Positions 45,024 to 52,627 of a DNA stretch of 64,000 nt are shown piece after piece (position 1 is the first letter of the stretch; every line of letters starts with the position of its first letter). The notes beneath the pieces are model-generated. The model was not told where the DNA came from and did no database searches. It was given only the letters and a program-made list of their open reading frames with translations. A program made the position numbers and the translations under genes. Where the stretch lies: positions 2,910,295-2,974,294 of the forward strand of contig NZ_CP168006.1 of NCBI RefSeq assembly GCF_041521385.1, written 5' to 3'. Source of the DNA: Alcaligenes faecalis. Its GTDB lineage: Bacteria > Pseudomonadota > Gammaproteobacteria > Burkholderiales > Burkholderiaceae_B.

Positions 45024-45986
45024 ATGTCTACTTCGCGTATTTTTTCGGCCCTGGTGCTGGTGGTCTTGTTGGCTTTCCCCTTGATTGCACCGCTGTACGG
45101 GCTTGAGTTCTATATCTCCTTTGTGCGCCGTATCTTTATCTACGCCATGGCAGCGACTGCCTTGAATCTGGTGCTGGGTTATGGCGGAATGGTGGCTCTG
45201 GGCCATGCTGCGTTCTTTGGCGCAGGGGCCTATACCGTGGGCATTTTGGCCACAGAAGGTGTGCAAAGCGGCCTGATCACCTGGCCTGCCGCCATGCTGA
45301 TTTCCGGTTTGTTGGCTTTCCTGACTGGTGCCGTGTCGCTGCGTACTCGTGGTGTGTACTTCATCATGATCACGCTGGCGTTTGCGCAGATGATCTTTTA
45401 TCTGTTCATCTCCTTGCGGCAGTACGGAGGCGAGGACGGCCTGAACATGTACAGCCATTCCTCCTTGCCGGGTATTGATCTGGGCAATGAACTGAGCTTT
45501 TACTATTTGGTTCTGGCTCTGTTGCTGGCAGTCTTGTTCCTGATCAACCGTCTGGTTAATGCCCGTTTCGGACAGGCCTTGATGGGCACGCGTGAAAACG
45601 AAAGCCGCATGACGACCTTGGGCTACCCTGTCTACCGCATTCGCTTGACGGCCTACACCTTGAGTGGCGCCATCATGGGGCTGGCCGGAGCTTTGCTGGC
45701 CAACCACAACCTGTTTGTCTCCCCCAGTCTGATGAACTGGACTCAGTCCGCTGACCTGATCATCATGGTGCTGGTGGGTGGTATCGGTTTGCTGTATGGC
45801 GGTGCCCTGGGGGCGTTTGTGATGTTGGTGCTGGAAGAGTTGCTGCGCAACTGGACCGAGTACTGGCACATGCCTTTGGGTATTTTATTGCTGCTGGTGG
45901 TGTTCTTTGCCCCCAAAGGCTTGGTCGGATTGGTGCGTGTCCGCTCGGTCGCTGATCCAGCTACTACCGCCAAGGAGCAAACATGA
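45024..45986 (+). CDS. Branched-chain-type ABC permease LivM
   Basis: A 320-residue permease with about nine to ten spans. It shows the LivM segments LNLVLGYGGMVALGHAAFFGAGAY (in part) and NESRMTTLGYPVYRIRL. The C-terminal tail overlaps the livG start by 4 bases (ATGA). Confidence 0.92.
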   Translation: MSTSRIFSALVLVVLLAFPLIAPLYGLEFYISFVRRIFIYAMAATALNLVLGYGGMVALGHAAFFGAGAYTVGILATEGVQSGLITWPAAMLISGLLAFLTGAVSLRTRGVYFIMITLAFAQMIFYLFISLRQYGGEDGLNMYSHSSLPGIDLGNELSFYYLVLALLLAVLFLINRLVNARFGQALMGTRENESRMTTLGYPVYRIRLTAYTLSGAIMGLAGALLANHNLFVSPSLMNWTQSADLIIMVLVGGIGLLYGGALGAFVMLVLEELLRNWTEYWHMPLGILLLLVVFFAPKGLVGLVRVRSVADPATTAKEQT

Positions 45987-46804
45987 CGAATACGATAGCA
46001 GCGACCTCCAAGGCAGGCAGTGGCTCGGCCGCCTTGCAAGCCCGTGGTTTGATGAAGCGATTTGGCGCTTTGCAGGCCACCAATGATGTGTCTCTGGATC
46101 TGGTGCCCGGTGAAATCCATGGTTTGATCGGCCCGAACGGCGCCGGCAAATCCACCTTGATTCATTTGCTGTCGGGCACTTTGAGCCCGGATTCTGGCCA
46201 GCTCTTGCTGGGCGGGCGTGACGTGACGTCCTTGTCGGGTCACGAGCGTGTTGCCGCCGGTCTGGCGCGCTCCTTCCAGATCACCAATATCTTCAAGAAC
46301 TACACGGTGCTGGACAATCTGGTCCTGGCTTTACAGGCATGCAGTGGTAGTAGTTTCCGCTTCTGGCGTGCTCGTCAGGCGGAAACCGAGCTGTACGAGC
46401 ACGCCCGTGAGCTGGCCGCCGAATGTGCTATTAATGCATCGCTGTTGCACACTCAGGCGGGCGTTTTGCCACATGGTGAGCAGCGCAAGGTGGAATTCGC
46501 CCTGGCTTTGGCCAGTCGTCCGCAAGTTCTGCTGCTGGATGAGCCGATGGCCGGGATGGGGCCGGACGAAACGCTGCGTCTGACTGAACTGATTGAAACC
46601 ATGCGTGGCAAAGCCACCATGTTGTTGGTCGAGCATGATATGGAAGCCGTTTTCCGTTTGGCTGACCGGATTTCTGTGCTGGTGGCGGGTCACATCATTG
46701 CTACGGGTACGGCTGCCGAAATCCGTGATAACGAGGCTGTGCGTCAGGCTTATCTGGGCGACGATGACACGCCAGCTCCAACCAAGGTGGAAAGCCATGC
46801 TTGA
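45983..46804 (+). CDS. Branched-chain-type ABC ATPase LivG
   Basis: A 273-residue ATPase. Walker A is GPNGAGKSTLIHL. The signature region is unusual: LPHGEQRKVEFALAL, as commonly found in LivG proteins. Walker B is VLLLDEPMAGMG, and LLVEHDM holds the switch His. It overlaps livM and livF. Confidence 0.92.
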   Translation: MTNTIAATSKAGSGSAALQARGLMKRFGALQATNDVSLDLVPGEIHGLIGPNGAGKSTLIHLLSGTLSPDSGQLLLGGRDVTSLSGHERVAAGLARSFQITNIFKNYTVLDNLVLALQACSGSSFRFWRARQAETELYEHARELAAECAINASLLHTQAGVLPHGEQRKVEFALALASRPQVLLLDEPMAGMGPDETLRLTELIETMRGKATMLLVEHDMEAVFRLADRISVLVAGHIIATGTAAEIRDNEAVRQAYLGDDDTPAPTKVESHA

Positions 46805-47501
46805 AACGACTCAATTACAAAGTGGCTATGGCGCCAGCCAGGTGCTGTTCGGGGTAGATCTGTCCATTCGGAGCGGACAGGTGGTGACGGTGTTAGGCCG
46901 CAATGGCATGGGCAAGACCACCTTGCTGAAAACCATTCTGGGCCAGTTGCCGGTGCGCGGTGGGGATGTGAAGTTTGATGGCCAGTCCATTGCGGGCTGG
47001 AATCCGGACCGTATTGCCCGGGCCGGGATTGCCATTGTGCCCGAAGGGCGCCAGTGCTTTCCTAACTTGACAGTGGCTGAGCATTTGACGGCGTTTGTCG
47101 GTAACCGTAATCCTCAAGCCAGCAAAGCCTGGACGCCCGAGCGTGTCTATGAGTTTTTCCCGCGCTTGCGTGAGCGCGCCTCCAATATGGGTAATCAGCT
47201 CTCGGGTGGTGAGCAGCAGATGCTGGCCATCGGTCGTGCGCTGGTCACCAACCCCAAATTGCTGATTCTGGATGAGGCCTCCGAGGGCCTGGCGCCCAAG
47301 GTGCGTGAAGAAATCTGGAACTGTCTGGCCGTTCTGCGTGAAGAAGGGCAGACCATCTTGCTGATCGACAAGTATGTCGAGCGGCTGATGGCCTTGTCGG
47401 ATCACCACATTATTCTGGAACGGGGCAAATTGGTCTGGCAGGGAAATTCCGAAGCATTGGGAGCGGATCGCACCTTGTGGACACGTTATTTGGGCGTGTA
47501 A
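46797..47501 (+). CDS. Branched-chain-type ABC ATPase LivF
   Basis: A 234-residue ATPase. Walker A is GRNGMGKTTLLKT, the signature is LSGGEQQMLAIGRAL, and Walker B is LLILDEASEGLAP. After Walker B it reads LLIDKYVERL, where LivF proteins more often have LVEQN; the usual switch His region is thus altered to IDKY. ATG 46797 overlaps livG by 8 bases. It is the last gene of the operon, with a terminator after it. Confidence 0.92.
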   Translation: MLETTQLQSGYGASQVLFGVDLSIRSGQVVTVLGRNGMGKTTLLKTILGQLPVRGGDVKFDGQSIAGWNPDRIARAGIAIVPEGRQCFPNLTVAEHLTAFVGNRNPQASKAWTPERVYEFFPRLRERASNMGNQLSGGEQQMLAIGRALVTNPKLLILDEASEGLAPKVREEIWNCLAVLREEGQTILLIDKYVERLMALSDHHIILERGKLVWQGNSEALGADRTLWTRYLGV

Positions 47502-47529
47502 ACAGCACAATTTGCAACCATTCGGAGGT

Positions 47530-47560
47530 GCCGTCTGCTCGATTGCAGGCGGCATTTTTT
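47530..47560 (+). terminator. Terminator after livF
   Basis: GCCGTCTGC (47530-47538) pairs with GCAGGCGGC (47545-47553) with one G-U pair, followed by six T at 47555-47560. It ends the transporter operon. Confidence 0.75.
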
Positions 47561-47652
47561 ATGCGTCTCGTCAAGGCGCTATAGGGGAGTGTGGCAGAGT
47601 AGTTGCACTTTCTTCTGAAAGTTCCCTAAGCATCTCCGGAAAGATTCTTTCC

Positions 47653-47694
47653 TTGCGATGTATCAATGTGTAATGAAATGGCATTCCTTACGAT
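47653..47694 (+). promoter_or_regulatory. FNR-type site and -10 ahead of the peroxidase gene
   Basis: TTGCG-ATGT-ATCAA (47653-47666) matches the FNR/Anr consensus TTGAT-N4-ATCAA in 8 of 10 positions. A -10-like TACGAT lies at 47689-47694, predicting a start near 47701. The FNR site would then be centred at about -41.5, the usual place for activation. The matches are seen; the regulation is inferred. Confidence 0.5.
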
Positions 47695-47775
47695 GTCCAT
47701 AAGGCCAGCAGGGTTATGGGTCCTACCCGGACTACTCACTGGCAGGAAGCTCTGTCATCCCATAAGGAAGTTGTT

Positions 47776-48777
47776 ATGAAATTACGCCTGTTCACACTCT
47801 CTGCTCTGGCCGCTGGTTTACTGCTCGGCAGTGCTGCACAAGCCCAGGAAAATGAACCCGTACAGCCCATTCCCGCCGCGGTTGTCAGCGATCCGGCGCG
47901 CGTTGAGCTGGGTAAAAAGCTGTGGTTTGAACCCCGCTTGTCCCGTTCGGGCTTTATCTCCTGTAATTCCTGTCACAACCTGAGCATGGGCGGTACCGAC
48001 AATATCCGTACCTCCATCGGTGACCGCTGGCAGGAAGGCCCCATCAACTCGCCCACTGTCTTGAACTCCAGCCTGAATCTGGCCCAGTTCTGGGACGGCC
48101 GCGCCAGTGATTTGAAAGAGCAGGCCGGTGGCCCCATTGCCAACCCCAAGGAAATGGCGTTCACGCACGAACTGGCCATGGAGTTCCTGAGCTCCATCCC
48201 CGAGTACAAGGCCGAGTTCAAGCAGGTTTTTGGCAAGGCCGATTTTGGTATTGATGAAGTTACCTCCGCCATTGCCGCGTTTGAGGAAACCTTGGTGACG
48301 CCTGATTCGCGTTTTGACCTGTGGTTGAAGGGCGACAAGAAAGCCATTACGGATCAGGAGCTGGCTGGCTATCAATTGTTCAAAGGGAGCGGTTGCGTCG
48401 CTTGCCACAACGGCCCCAACCTGGGTGGTACGTCCTTTCAGAAAATGGGGCTGATCGAGCCTTATCAAACCACCAATCCTGCCGAAGGCCGCGCGGCTGT
48501 GACAGGCAAGGATGCGGACCGTTTCAACTTCAAGGTTCCTACTTTGCGTAATGTGGAGCTGACCTACCCCTACTTCCACGACGGTGCGGTTAATACCTTG
48601 ACTGAAGCCGTGGATATAATGGGTCGTTTGCAGTTGGGTCGCAGTTTCTCTGCAGAGGAAAATGCCCAGATCGTCGCGTTCCTGAAAACGCTGACGGGTA
48701 AGCAGCCTGAAATCACACTGCCAATCTTGCCACCTTCACGCGACAACACGCCACGTCCGGTGCCATTTGGTTCTTGA
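47776..48777 (+). CDS. Diheme cytochrome c peroxidase
   Basis: A 333-residue periplasmic peroxidase that reduces H2O2 with electrons from cytochrome c. A signal peptide (about 1-23, ending AQA) is followed by two heme sites, CNSCH (C63-C66-H67) and CVACH (C207-C210-H211). I use ATG 47776 with AAGGAAG ahead; an upstream in-frame ATG at 47716 would hide the signal peptide. Its hemes need the Ccm system encoded at 33272-40490. A likely FNR-type site lies upstream, in line with induction at low oxygen. Confidence 0.93.
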   Translation: MKLRLFTLSALAAGLLLGSAAQAQENEPVQPIPAAVVSDPARVELGKKLWFEPRLSRSGFISCNSCHNLSMGGTDNIRTSIGDRWQEGPINSPTVLNSSLNLAQFWDGRASDLKEQAGGPIANPKEMAFTHELAMEFLSSIPEYKAEFKQVFGKADFGIDEVTSAIAAFEETLVTPDSRFDLWLKGDKKAITDQELAGYQLFKGSGCVACHNGPNLGGTSFQKMGLIEPYQTTNPAEGRAAVTGKDADRFNFKVPTLRNVELTYPYFHDGAVNTLTEAVDIMGRLQLGRSFSAEENAQIVAFLKTLTGKQPEITLPILPPSRDNTPRPVPFGS

Positions 48778-48825
48778 TAGCAGACTGTCCAGGCGGCCTT
48801 TCATGAGTTAGGCCACCTTGAGGTG

Positions 48826-48865
48826 ACCCAGGTCTTGGATCGCGTTATCCAAGCCTGGGTTTTTG
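48826..48865 (+). terminator. Terminator after the peroxidase gene
   Basis: ACCCAGG-T-CTTGGAT (48826-48840) pairs with ATCCAAG-C-CTGGGT (48847-48860) across a 6-base loop, followed by TTTTT. One internal mismatch is present. Confidence 0.8.
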
Positions 48866-48953
48866 TATTTGGCCGTGGATTCAAGGCTTTGCTGTATGTT
48901 CAAACGATCAAGCCCCTGCTGTTATTGTTGATGCTCGATCCGGCTGGCTAAAA

Positions 48954-48978
48954 AAATAGTACCATTTAGATACTATTT
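48954..48978. promoter_or_regulatory. Perfect inverted repeat just upstream of serA
   Basis: AAATAGTA (48954-48961) and TACTATTT (48971-48978) form a perfect 8-base dyad with a 9-base centre, ending 17 bases before the serA ATG. It could be an operator that overlaps the promoter. The binding protein is not known to me. Confidence 0.45.
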
Positions 48979-48995
48979 CAATGACTGGAACCATC

Positions 48996-50204
48996 ATGAG
49001 TCGCATTGTCCTGTTTGAGAACATTCATCCTAGCGCCCGTGAAGTTTTTGAGGCTGCGGGTTTGACCGATATTCAGACCTACAAGGGAGCCTTGTCGGGT
49101 CAGGAGCTGCTGGACGCTGTCAAAGGCGCCGAAGTGGTCGGAATTCGTTCCCGTACCCAGTTTGACAGCCGGGTGCTGGCACACGCAGACCAGCTCAAAG
49201 TGCTGGGATGTTTTTGTATTGGTACCAACCAGGTGGATCTGGATCAGGCCCAGAACCACGGCGTACCGGTCTTTAATGCGCCGTTTTCCAATACCCGCTC
49301 GGTTGCCGAGCTGGTGCTGGGTGAGGCCATCCTGTTGCTACGTCGTATCCCCGAGAAGAACCTGCGCGTACACCAGGGCTTCTGGGACAAAAGTGCCGAT
49401 GGCGCTTTCGAGATCCGTGGCAAAACCTTGGGCGTGATTGGCTACGGCAATATTGGTTCTCAGGTCGGTACTCTGGCCGAAGCCTTGGGGATGCGCGTGC
49501 TCTATCACGATGTGGAGTCCAAACTGCCATTGAGCAATGCCCGTGTTTACGGCAGCCTCAAGCAGATGCTGGCCGAGTCCGATGTGGTGACCTTGCACGT
49601 CCCAGGTGGGCAGGGTACGCATAACATCATGAATGCTGAAACTATCGCTGCCATGAAACCCGGTTCTATTCTGATCAACGCGTCGCGTGGCACGGTGGTG
49701 GACATTGACGCCTTGCATCAGGCTCTGGTCAGTGGTCATTTGGCTGGTGCGGCGCTGGATGTATTTCCCACTGAACCGAAAAGCGTGGACGAGCCCTTGA
49801 AGAGCCCGCTGATTGGCATGCCCAATGTGATTCTGACGCCGCATATTGGTGGTAGTACCCAGGAGTCGCAGGAAAACATTGGCCGTGAAGTGGCTGAGAA
49901 ACTGGTCAGTTACCTGCGTAGTGGTGCCACCAAGGGTGCAGTGAACTTTCCTGAGGTGTCGTACTACGACATCCAAGGTGCCGTGCGCTTACTGCATGTC
50001 CATCGCAACGTCCCCGGCGCGATGGGTGGCCTGAACAATCTTTTGGCTCAGCACGGCATCAACATCACTCGTCAGCAGTTGCAAACACAAGGTGAGCTGG
50101 GCTATGCCATGACGGACTTGGATCGTGTGCCAGAACAGGATCTGTTGGACGCTGTGCGTGCCCACTCGAGTACTATACGCAGCGATTTGATTTTTCCGGC
50201 TTAA
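48996..50204 (+). CDS. serA: D-3-phosphoglycerate dehydrogenase
   Basis: A 402-residue NAD-dependent enzyme that starts serine synthesis. The Rossmann motif is VIGYGNIGSQVG, the catalytic Arg is in NASRGTVVD and the His in LTPHIGGST. A C-terminal ACT domain (from about 330) suggests serine feedback as in the E. coli-type enzyme. ATG 48996 has GGAA 5 bases ahead; ATG 48981 in frame is the alternative. A palindrome lies just upstream. Confidence 0.92.
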   Translation: MSRIVLFENIHPSAREVFEAAGLTDIQTYKGALSGQELLDAVKGAEVVGIRSRTQFDSRVLAHADQLKVLGCFCIGTNQVDLDQAQNHGVPVFNAPFSNTRSVAELVLGEAILLLRRIPEKNLRVHQGFWDKSADGAFEIRGKTLGVIGYGNIGSQVGTLAEALGMRVLYHDVESKLPLSNARVYGSLKQMLAESDVVTLHVPGGQGTHNIMNAETIAAMKPGSILINASRGTVVDIDALHQALVSGHLAGAALDVFPTEPKSVDEPLKSPLIGMPNVILTPHIGGSTQESQENIGREVAEKLVSYLRSGATKGAVNFPEVSYYDIQGAVRLLHVHRNVPGAMGGLNNLLAQHGINITRQQLQTQGELGYAMTDLDRVPEQDLLDAVRAHSSTIRSDLIFPA

Positions 50205-50280
50205 AGCCTGAGCCAGACTGTCAACAAACGGCCTCGGATTCGCTGGAATCCGGGGCCGTTTGTTATGCGTGCCTTGGGGT

Positions 50281-50733
50281 TCAGGCCGAATGCATGGATT
50301 TGGTGGGCCAGGAAATGGTTTGCTCTGGGCTGCTGCCCGGAACAATAATGTCGCGCAAGGTGTAGTTATCCAGATAGCTCAGAAACTGCGCCAGTGCTTG
50401 TTTAAGGATATTGCTCAGATTGCAGCGACCACTGAGGATGCAGTGGGTACCACTGCCCAAGCACTCCACGACGGCCAAATCCGTTTCGGTGTAGCGCACC
50501 AGCTCACCCAGGTTGATGTCGTCGGGCGTACGTGCCAGCCGCATACCGCCATTTTTCCCCCGTTGCGTCTGAATCCATCCGCCTTTGGCGAGCAGGTGGG
50601 TGACTTTCATCAGGTGGGCCTGGGATATCTGGTGGTACTGGGCAATTTCCGCAATGGTACAGAGCCTGTCTTCATTTTGACCCAGATACATTAATTGACG
50701 TAGAGCGTAGTCGGTCAGGTTGGTCAGGCGCAT
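50281..50733 (-). CDS. nsrR: Nitric-oxide-sensing repressor NsrR
   Basis: A 150-residue Rrf2-family regulator. The winged helix-turn-helix (about 1-80) starts MRLTNLTDYALR. The Fe-S ligands C91, C98 and C104 (spacing C-x6-C-x5-C) fit NsrR. ATG 50733 lies 2 bp after the haemoglobin stop, so the two are one operon. The frame is open further upstream but only within the haemoglobin gene. It likely represses its own operon until NO damages the cluster. Confidence 0.9.
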   Translation of the reverse strand: MRLTNLTDYALRQLMYLGQNEDRLCTIAEIAQYHQISQAHLMKVTHLLAKGGWIQTQRGKNGGMRLARTPDDINLGELVRYTETDLAVVECLGSGTHCILSGRCNLSNILKQALAQFLSYLDNYTLRDIIVPGSSPEQTISWPTKSMHSA

Positions 50734-50735
50734 GA

Positions 50736-51140
50736 TCAGGGCAGTTGCAGTTCGCTGGCCACTTTGGTGGGATTGTGCTGGAACTGGTAGCCAAACCAGA
50801 AGCTGCGGGCGATACGCTGTGCGTACTCCAACGCCAACTTGGCCATGGCCTGATTCTCGCGTTCCTGACAGGTTTCCTTGAACAGACGCAGCCATTGTTC
50901 AAAGTGGCTGGCCTGAATGTGCTGCAGTGACAAGTGTTTGGCCATGGGGTTGCCATTGAAGCCATCGGTCTTGAGCAGCAGGGATGACCAGAATTCTTCC
51001 ATCACTCCCAGGTGCGTATCCCAATCCTTGATGCGTTCGGAGAAAATCGGACTAAGGACTTCGTCCATGCGGATGCGATCATAAAAGTCCCAGACCAGGT
51101 CATGAATTTCCTGGCGGGTACACAAAGCGTTGAGCGTCAT
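50736..51140 (-). CDS. Group 3 truncated haemoglobin
   Basis: A 134-residue globin of truncated group III. The EEFWSSLLLKTDGFNGNPMA segment (in part) and the proximal His in ASHFEQWLRLF match this group. Such proteins often act in NO or nitrosative-stress protection. It heads the operon with nsrR, and an NsrR-type dyad lies 16 bp ahead of its start. The stop and the nsrR start are 2 bp apart. Confidence 0.87.
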   Translation of the reverse strand: MTLNALCTRQEIHDLVWDFYDRIRMDEVLSPIFSERIKDWDTHLGVMEEFWSSLLLKTDGFNGNPMAKHLSLQHIQASHFEQWLRLFKETCQERENQAMAKLALEYAQRIARSFWFGYQFQHNPTKVASELQLP

Positions 51141-51482
51141 GATATTTTTAATTTAAAGATATATATTTTATCTATCTTATTGGCAGGGCTTACCGGGGTC
51201 AAGCCAGAAAGAAAATGGCTGAATCAGGGGCGATTGCACGTTGGATTTCACGCGGATTCAACGCCTGCCTCCCTACACTGAATCCAAGTTTCAGAGTAGG
51301 GATGTAGTGTTTCAGGTGTTTTTCCTTGAAAGGTGGTGGTTGGAGAGCTTGATGATCTAGAGCAGTGTTTTTTGTTAAGGCAAGCAGCACTGTCGGTAAA
51401 TTGCACGAGTTGGGCTGGCACGCTACGATTACTTTTTGTTGGTTAGCCCTCTATTTTGTTACAGCATGGTGCTCAAGAAATA
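51141..51482. other. Intergenic region between the globin operon and the GT2 gene
   Basis: This 342-bp gap holds two divergent promoters. An NsrR dyad is at 51156-51178. Towards the GT2 gene, TTGCAC (51401-51406) and TACGAT (51424-51429) are spaced by 17 bases and could be a weak sigma-70 promoter. I see no gene or clear terminator in between. Confidence 0.4.
51156..51178 (-). promoter_or_regulatory. nsrR operator: NsrR-type operator
   Basis: This is a 23-base dyad with 11-1-11 layout. The left arm AAGATATATAT and the reverse complement of the right arm AAGATAGATAA agree at 9 of 11 positions. The layout and AAGAT ends match the E. coli NsrR consensus (AAGATGCATTT arms). It lies 16 bp ahead of the globin-nsrR operon, pointing to autoregulation. 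Confidence 0.65.
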
Positions 51483-52502
51483 ATGATTACAAAGAGACAG
51501 GCGCAGACACTTTCTTGCGTTATCCCGGGTTTGAATGAAGCAGAGAACCTGCCCGCATTGTTGCCTGTTCTGGTGACGACGTTGCGTGAGCTGGTGCCGG
51601 CTTTTGAAATCATTTTTGTTGACGATGGCAGCACCGACGCAACGCCTTTGGTCATAGAGCAATTGCGTCACACTTACCCCGAATTGGTTTATTTGCAGTT
51701 ATCACGCAACTTTGGCAAAGAAGCGGCGTTGACGGCAGGGTTGGCGGCCAGTCGCGGGCAGGTAGTCGTGTGTATGGATGCGGATTTGCAGCATCCTCCT
51801 GCTTTGATTGCAACCATGCTGGAGCGTTGGTCTACTGGACTGGAAATGGTCTATGCCGTACGGGAAACCCGCGAGGACGAAGTTTGGCTAAAGCGTGTGG
51901 GCACCAGTGTGTTCTACAAGCTGATGCGTACCTCCAATGGCTTACGCGTACCTCGTGATGCCGGCGATTTTCGCTTGATGGATCGCTGTGTCGTCGATGC
52001 CCTGATGGCCTTGCCCGAGCGCAGCCGTTTCATGAAAGGCTTGTTTGCCTGGGTGGGTTTCCCGTCCGAGCCTATTTATTACTCCCCTGCCGAGCGTTTG
52101 CATGGTGTCAGCCGATTCCGCCCTGCCAAGCTATTGCGCTTTGCCGTGGATGGTTTGACGGCATTTACCACCTGGCCGCTGCGCTTGTTGAGTTTGTTGG
52201 GGGCGGTGCTGGCCATGCTGTCTTTCAGCTACGGTTTGTTCATTATCTTCAAGCATTTGATCTATGGAGACGCCGTACGGGGCTGGACCACCTTGATTAC
52301 AGTGGTGCTGTTCTTTGCGGGGGTGAATATGCTTTCGCTGGGTGTGGTCGGCGAGTATGTCGCCAGCATCTTTGCCGAGGTCAAGAACCGGCCTTTGTAC
52401 TTGGTGCATCGTCGCCGGGGGCAGGGCTTGGCTCCGGATCAGAAACCCACTCACAGCCCGGACCAAGGCAGTATCCAGAGCCAGACGCAACAGCAGGACT
52501 GA
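51483..52502 (+). CDS. ArnC-like undecaprenyl-phosphate glycosyltransferase
   Basis: A 339-residue GT2 enzyme of the ArnC/DPM1 group. The catalytic domain (about 1-230) has FVDDGSTDAT and CMDADLQHPP, followed by two C-terminal membrane spans (about 235-305). It would load a sugar on undecaprenyl phosphate. It precedes an ArnT-like gene, a GtrA gene and a YdjC-type deacetylase, which together match the Bordetella lgm and Francisella FlmF2/NaxD/FlmK systems; LgmA would be its counterpart. GlcNAc is therefore the likely sugar (inference). ATG 51483 is used; the ribosome binding site is weak. Confidence 0.85.
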   Translation: MITKRQAQTLSCVIPGLNEAENLPALLPVLVTTLRELVPAFEIIFVDDGSTDATPLVIEQLRHTYPELVYLQLSRNFGKEAALTAGLAASRGQVVVCMDADLQHPPALIATMLERWSTGLEMVYAVRETREDEVWLKRVGTSVFYKLMRTSNGLRVPRDAGDFRLMDRCVVDALMALPERSRFMKGLFAWVGFPSEPIYYSPAERLHGVSRFRPAKLLRFAVDGLTAFTTWPLRLLSLLGAVLAMLSFSYGLFIIFKHLIYGDAVRGWTTLITVVLFFAGVNMLSLGVVGEYVASIFAEVKNRPLYLVHRRRGQGLAPDQKPTHSPDQGSIQSQTQQQD

Positions 52503-52627
52503 GGGTAAGTCCAGTCGGCGAGTGGCTGTTCTGCTTTCAAGTGAAATTGGACGCTACATCGATATTCTGAATCGTTTTGACAGCCACGAAGGTGGCTGCC
52601 TAACCCTTTTTGGTTTGGCGATAGACG

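Noticed and set aside
44484..45869. Long minus-strand open frame across livH and livM
   Set aside because: The product is rich in Gln, His and Arg as expected from the complement of membrane protein codons. The plus-strand permeases are clear.
45983..47501. Two ABC ATPase genes as a duplicated gene
   Set aside because: They are the normal LivG and LivF pair, with different signature and switch segments.
47716..47775. Longer N-terminus for the cytochrome c peroxidase from ATG 47716
   Set aside because: It would place 20 polar residues ahead of a clean signal peptide; ATG 47776 has a good ribosome binding site.
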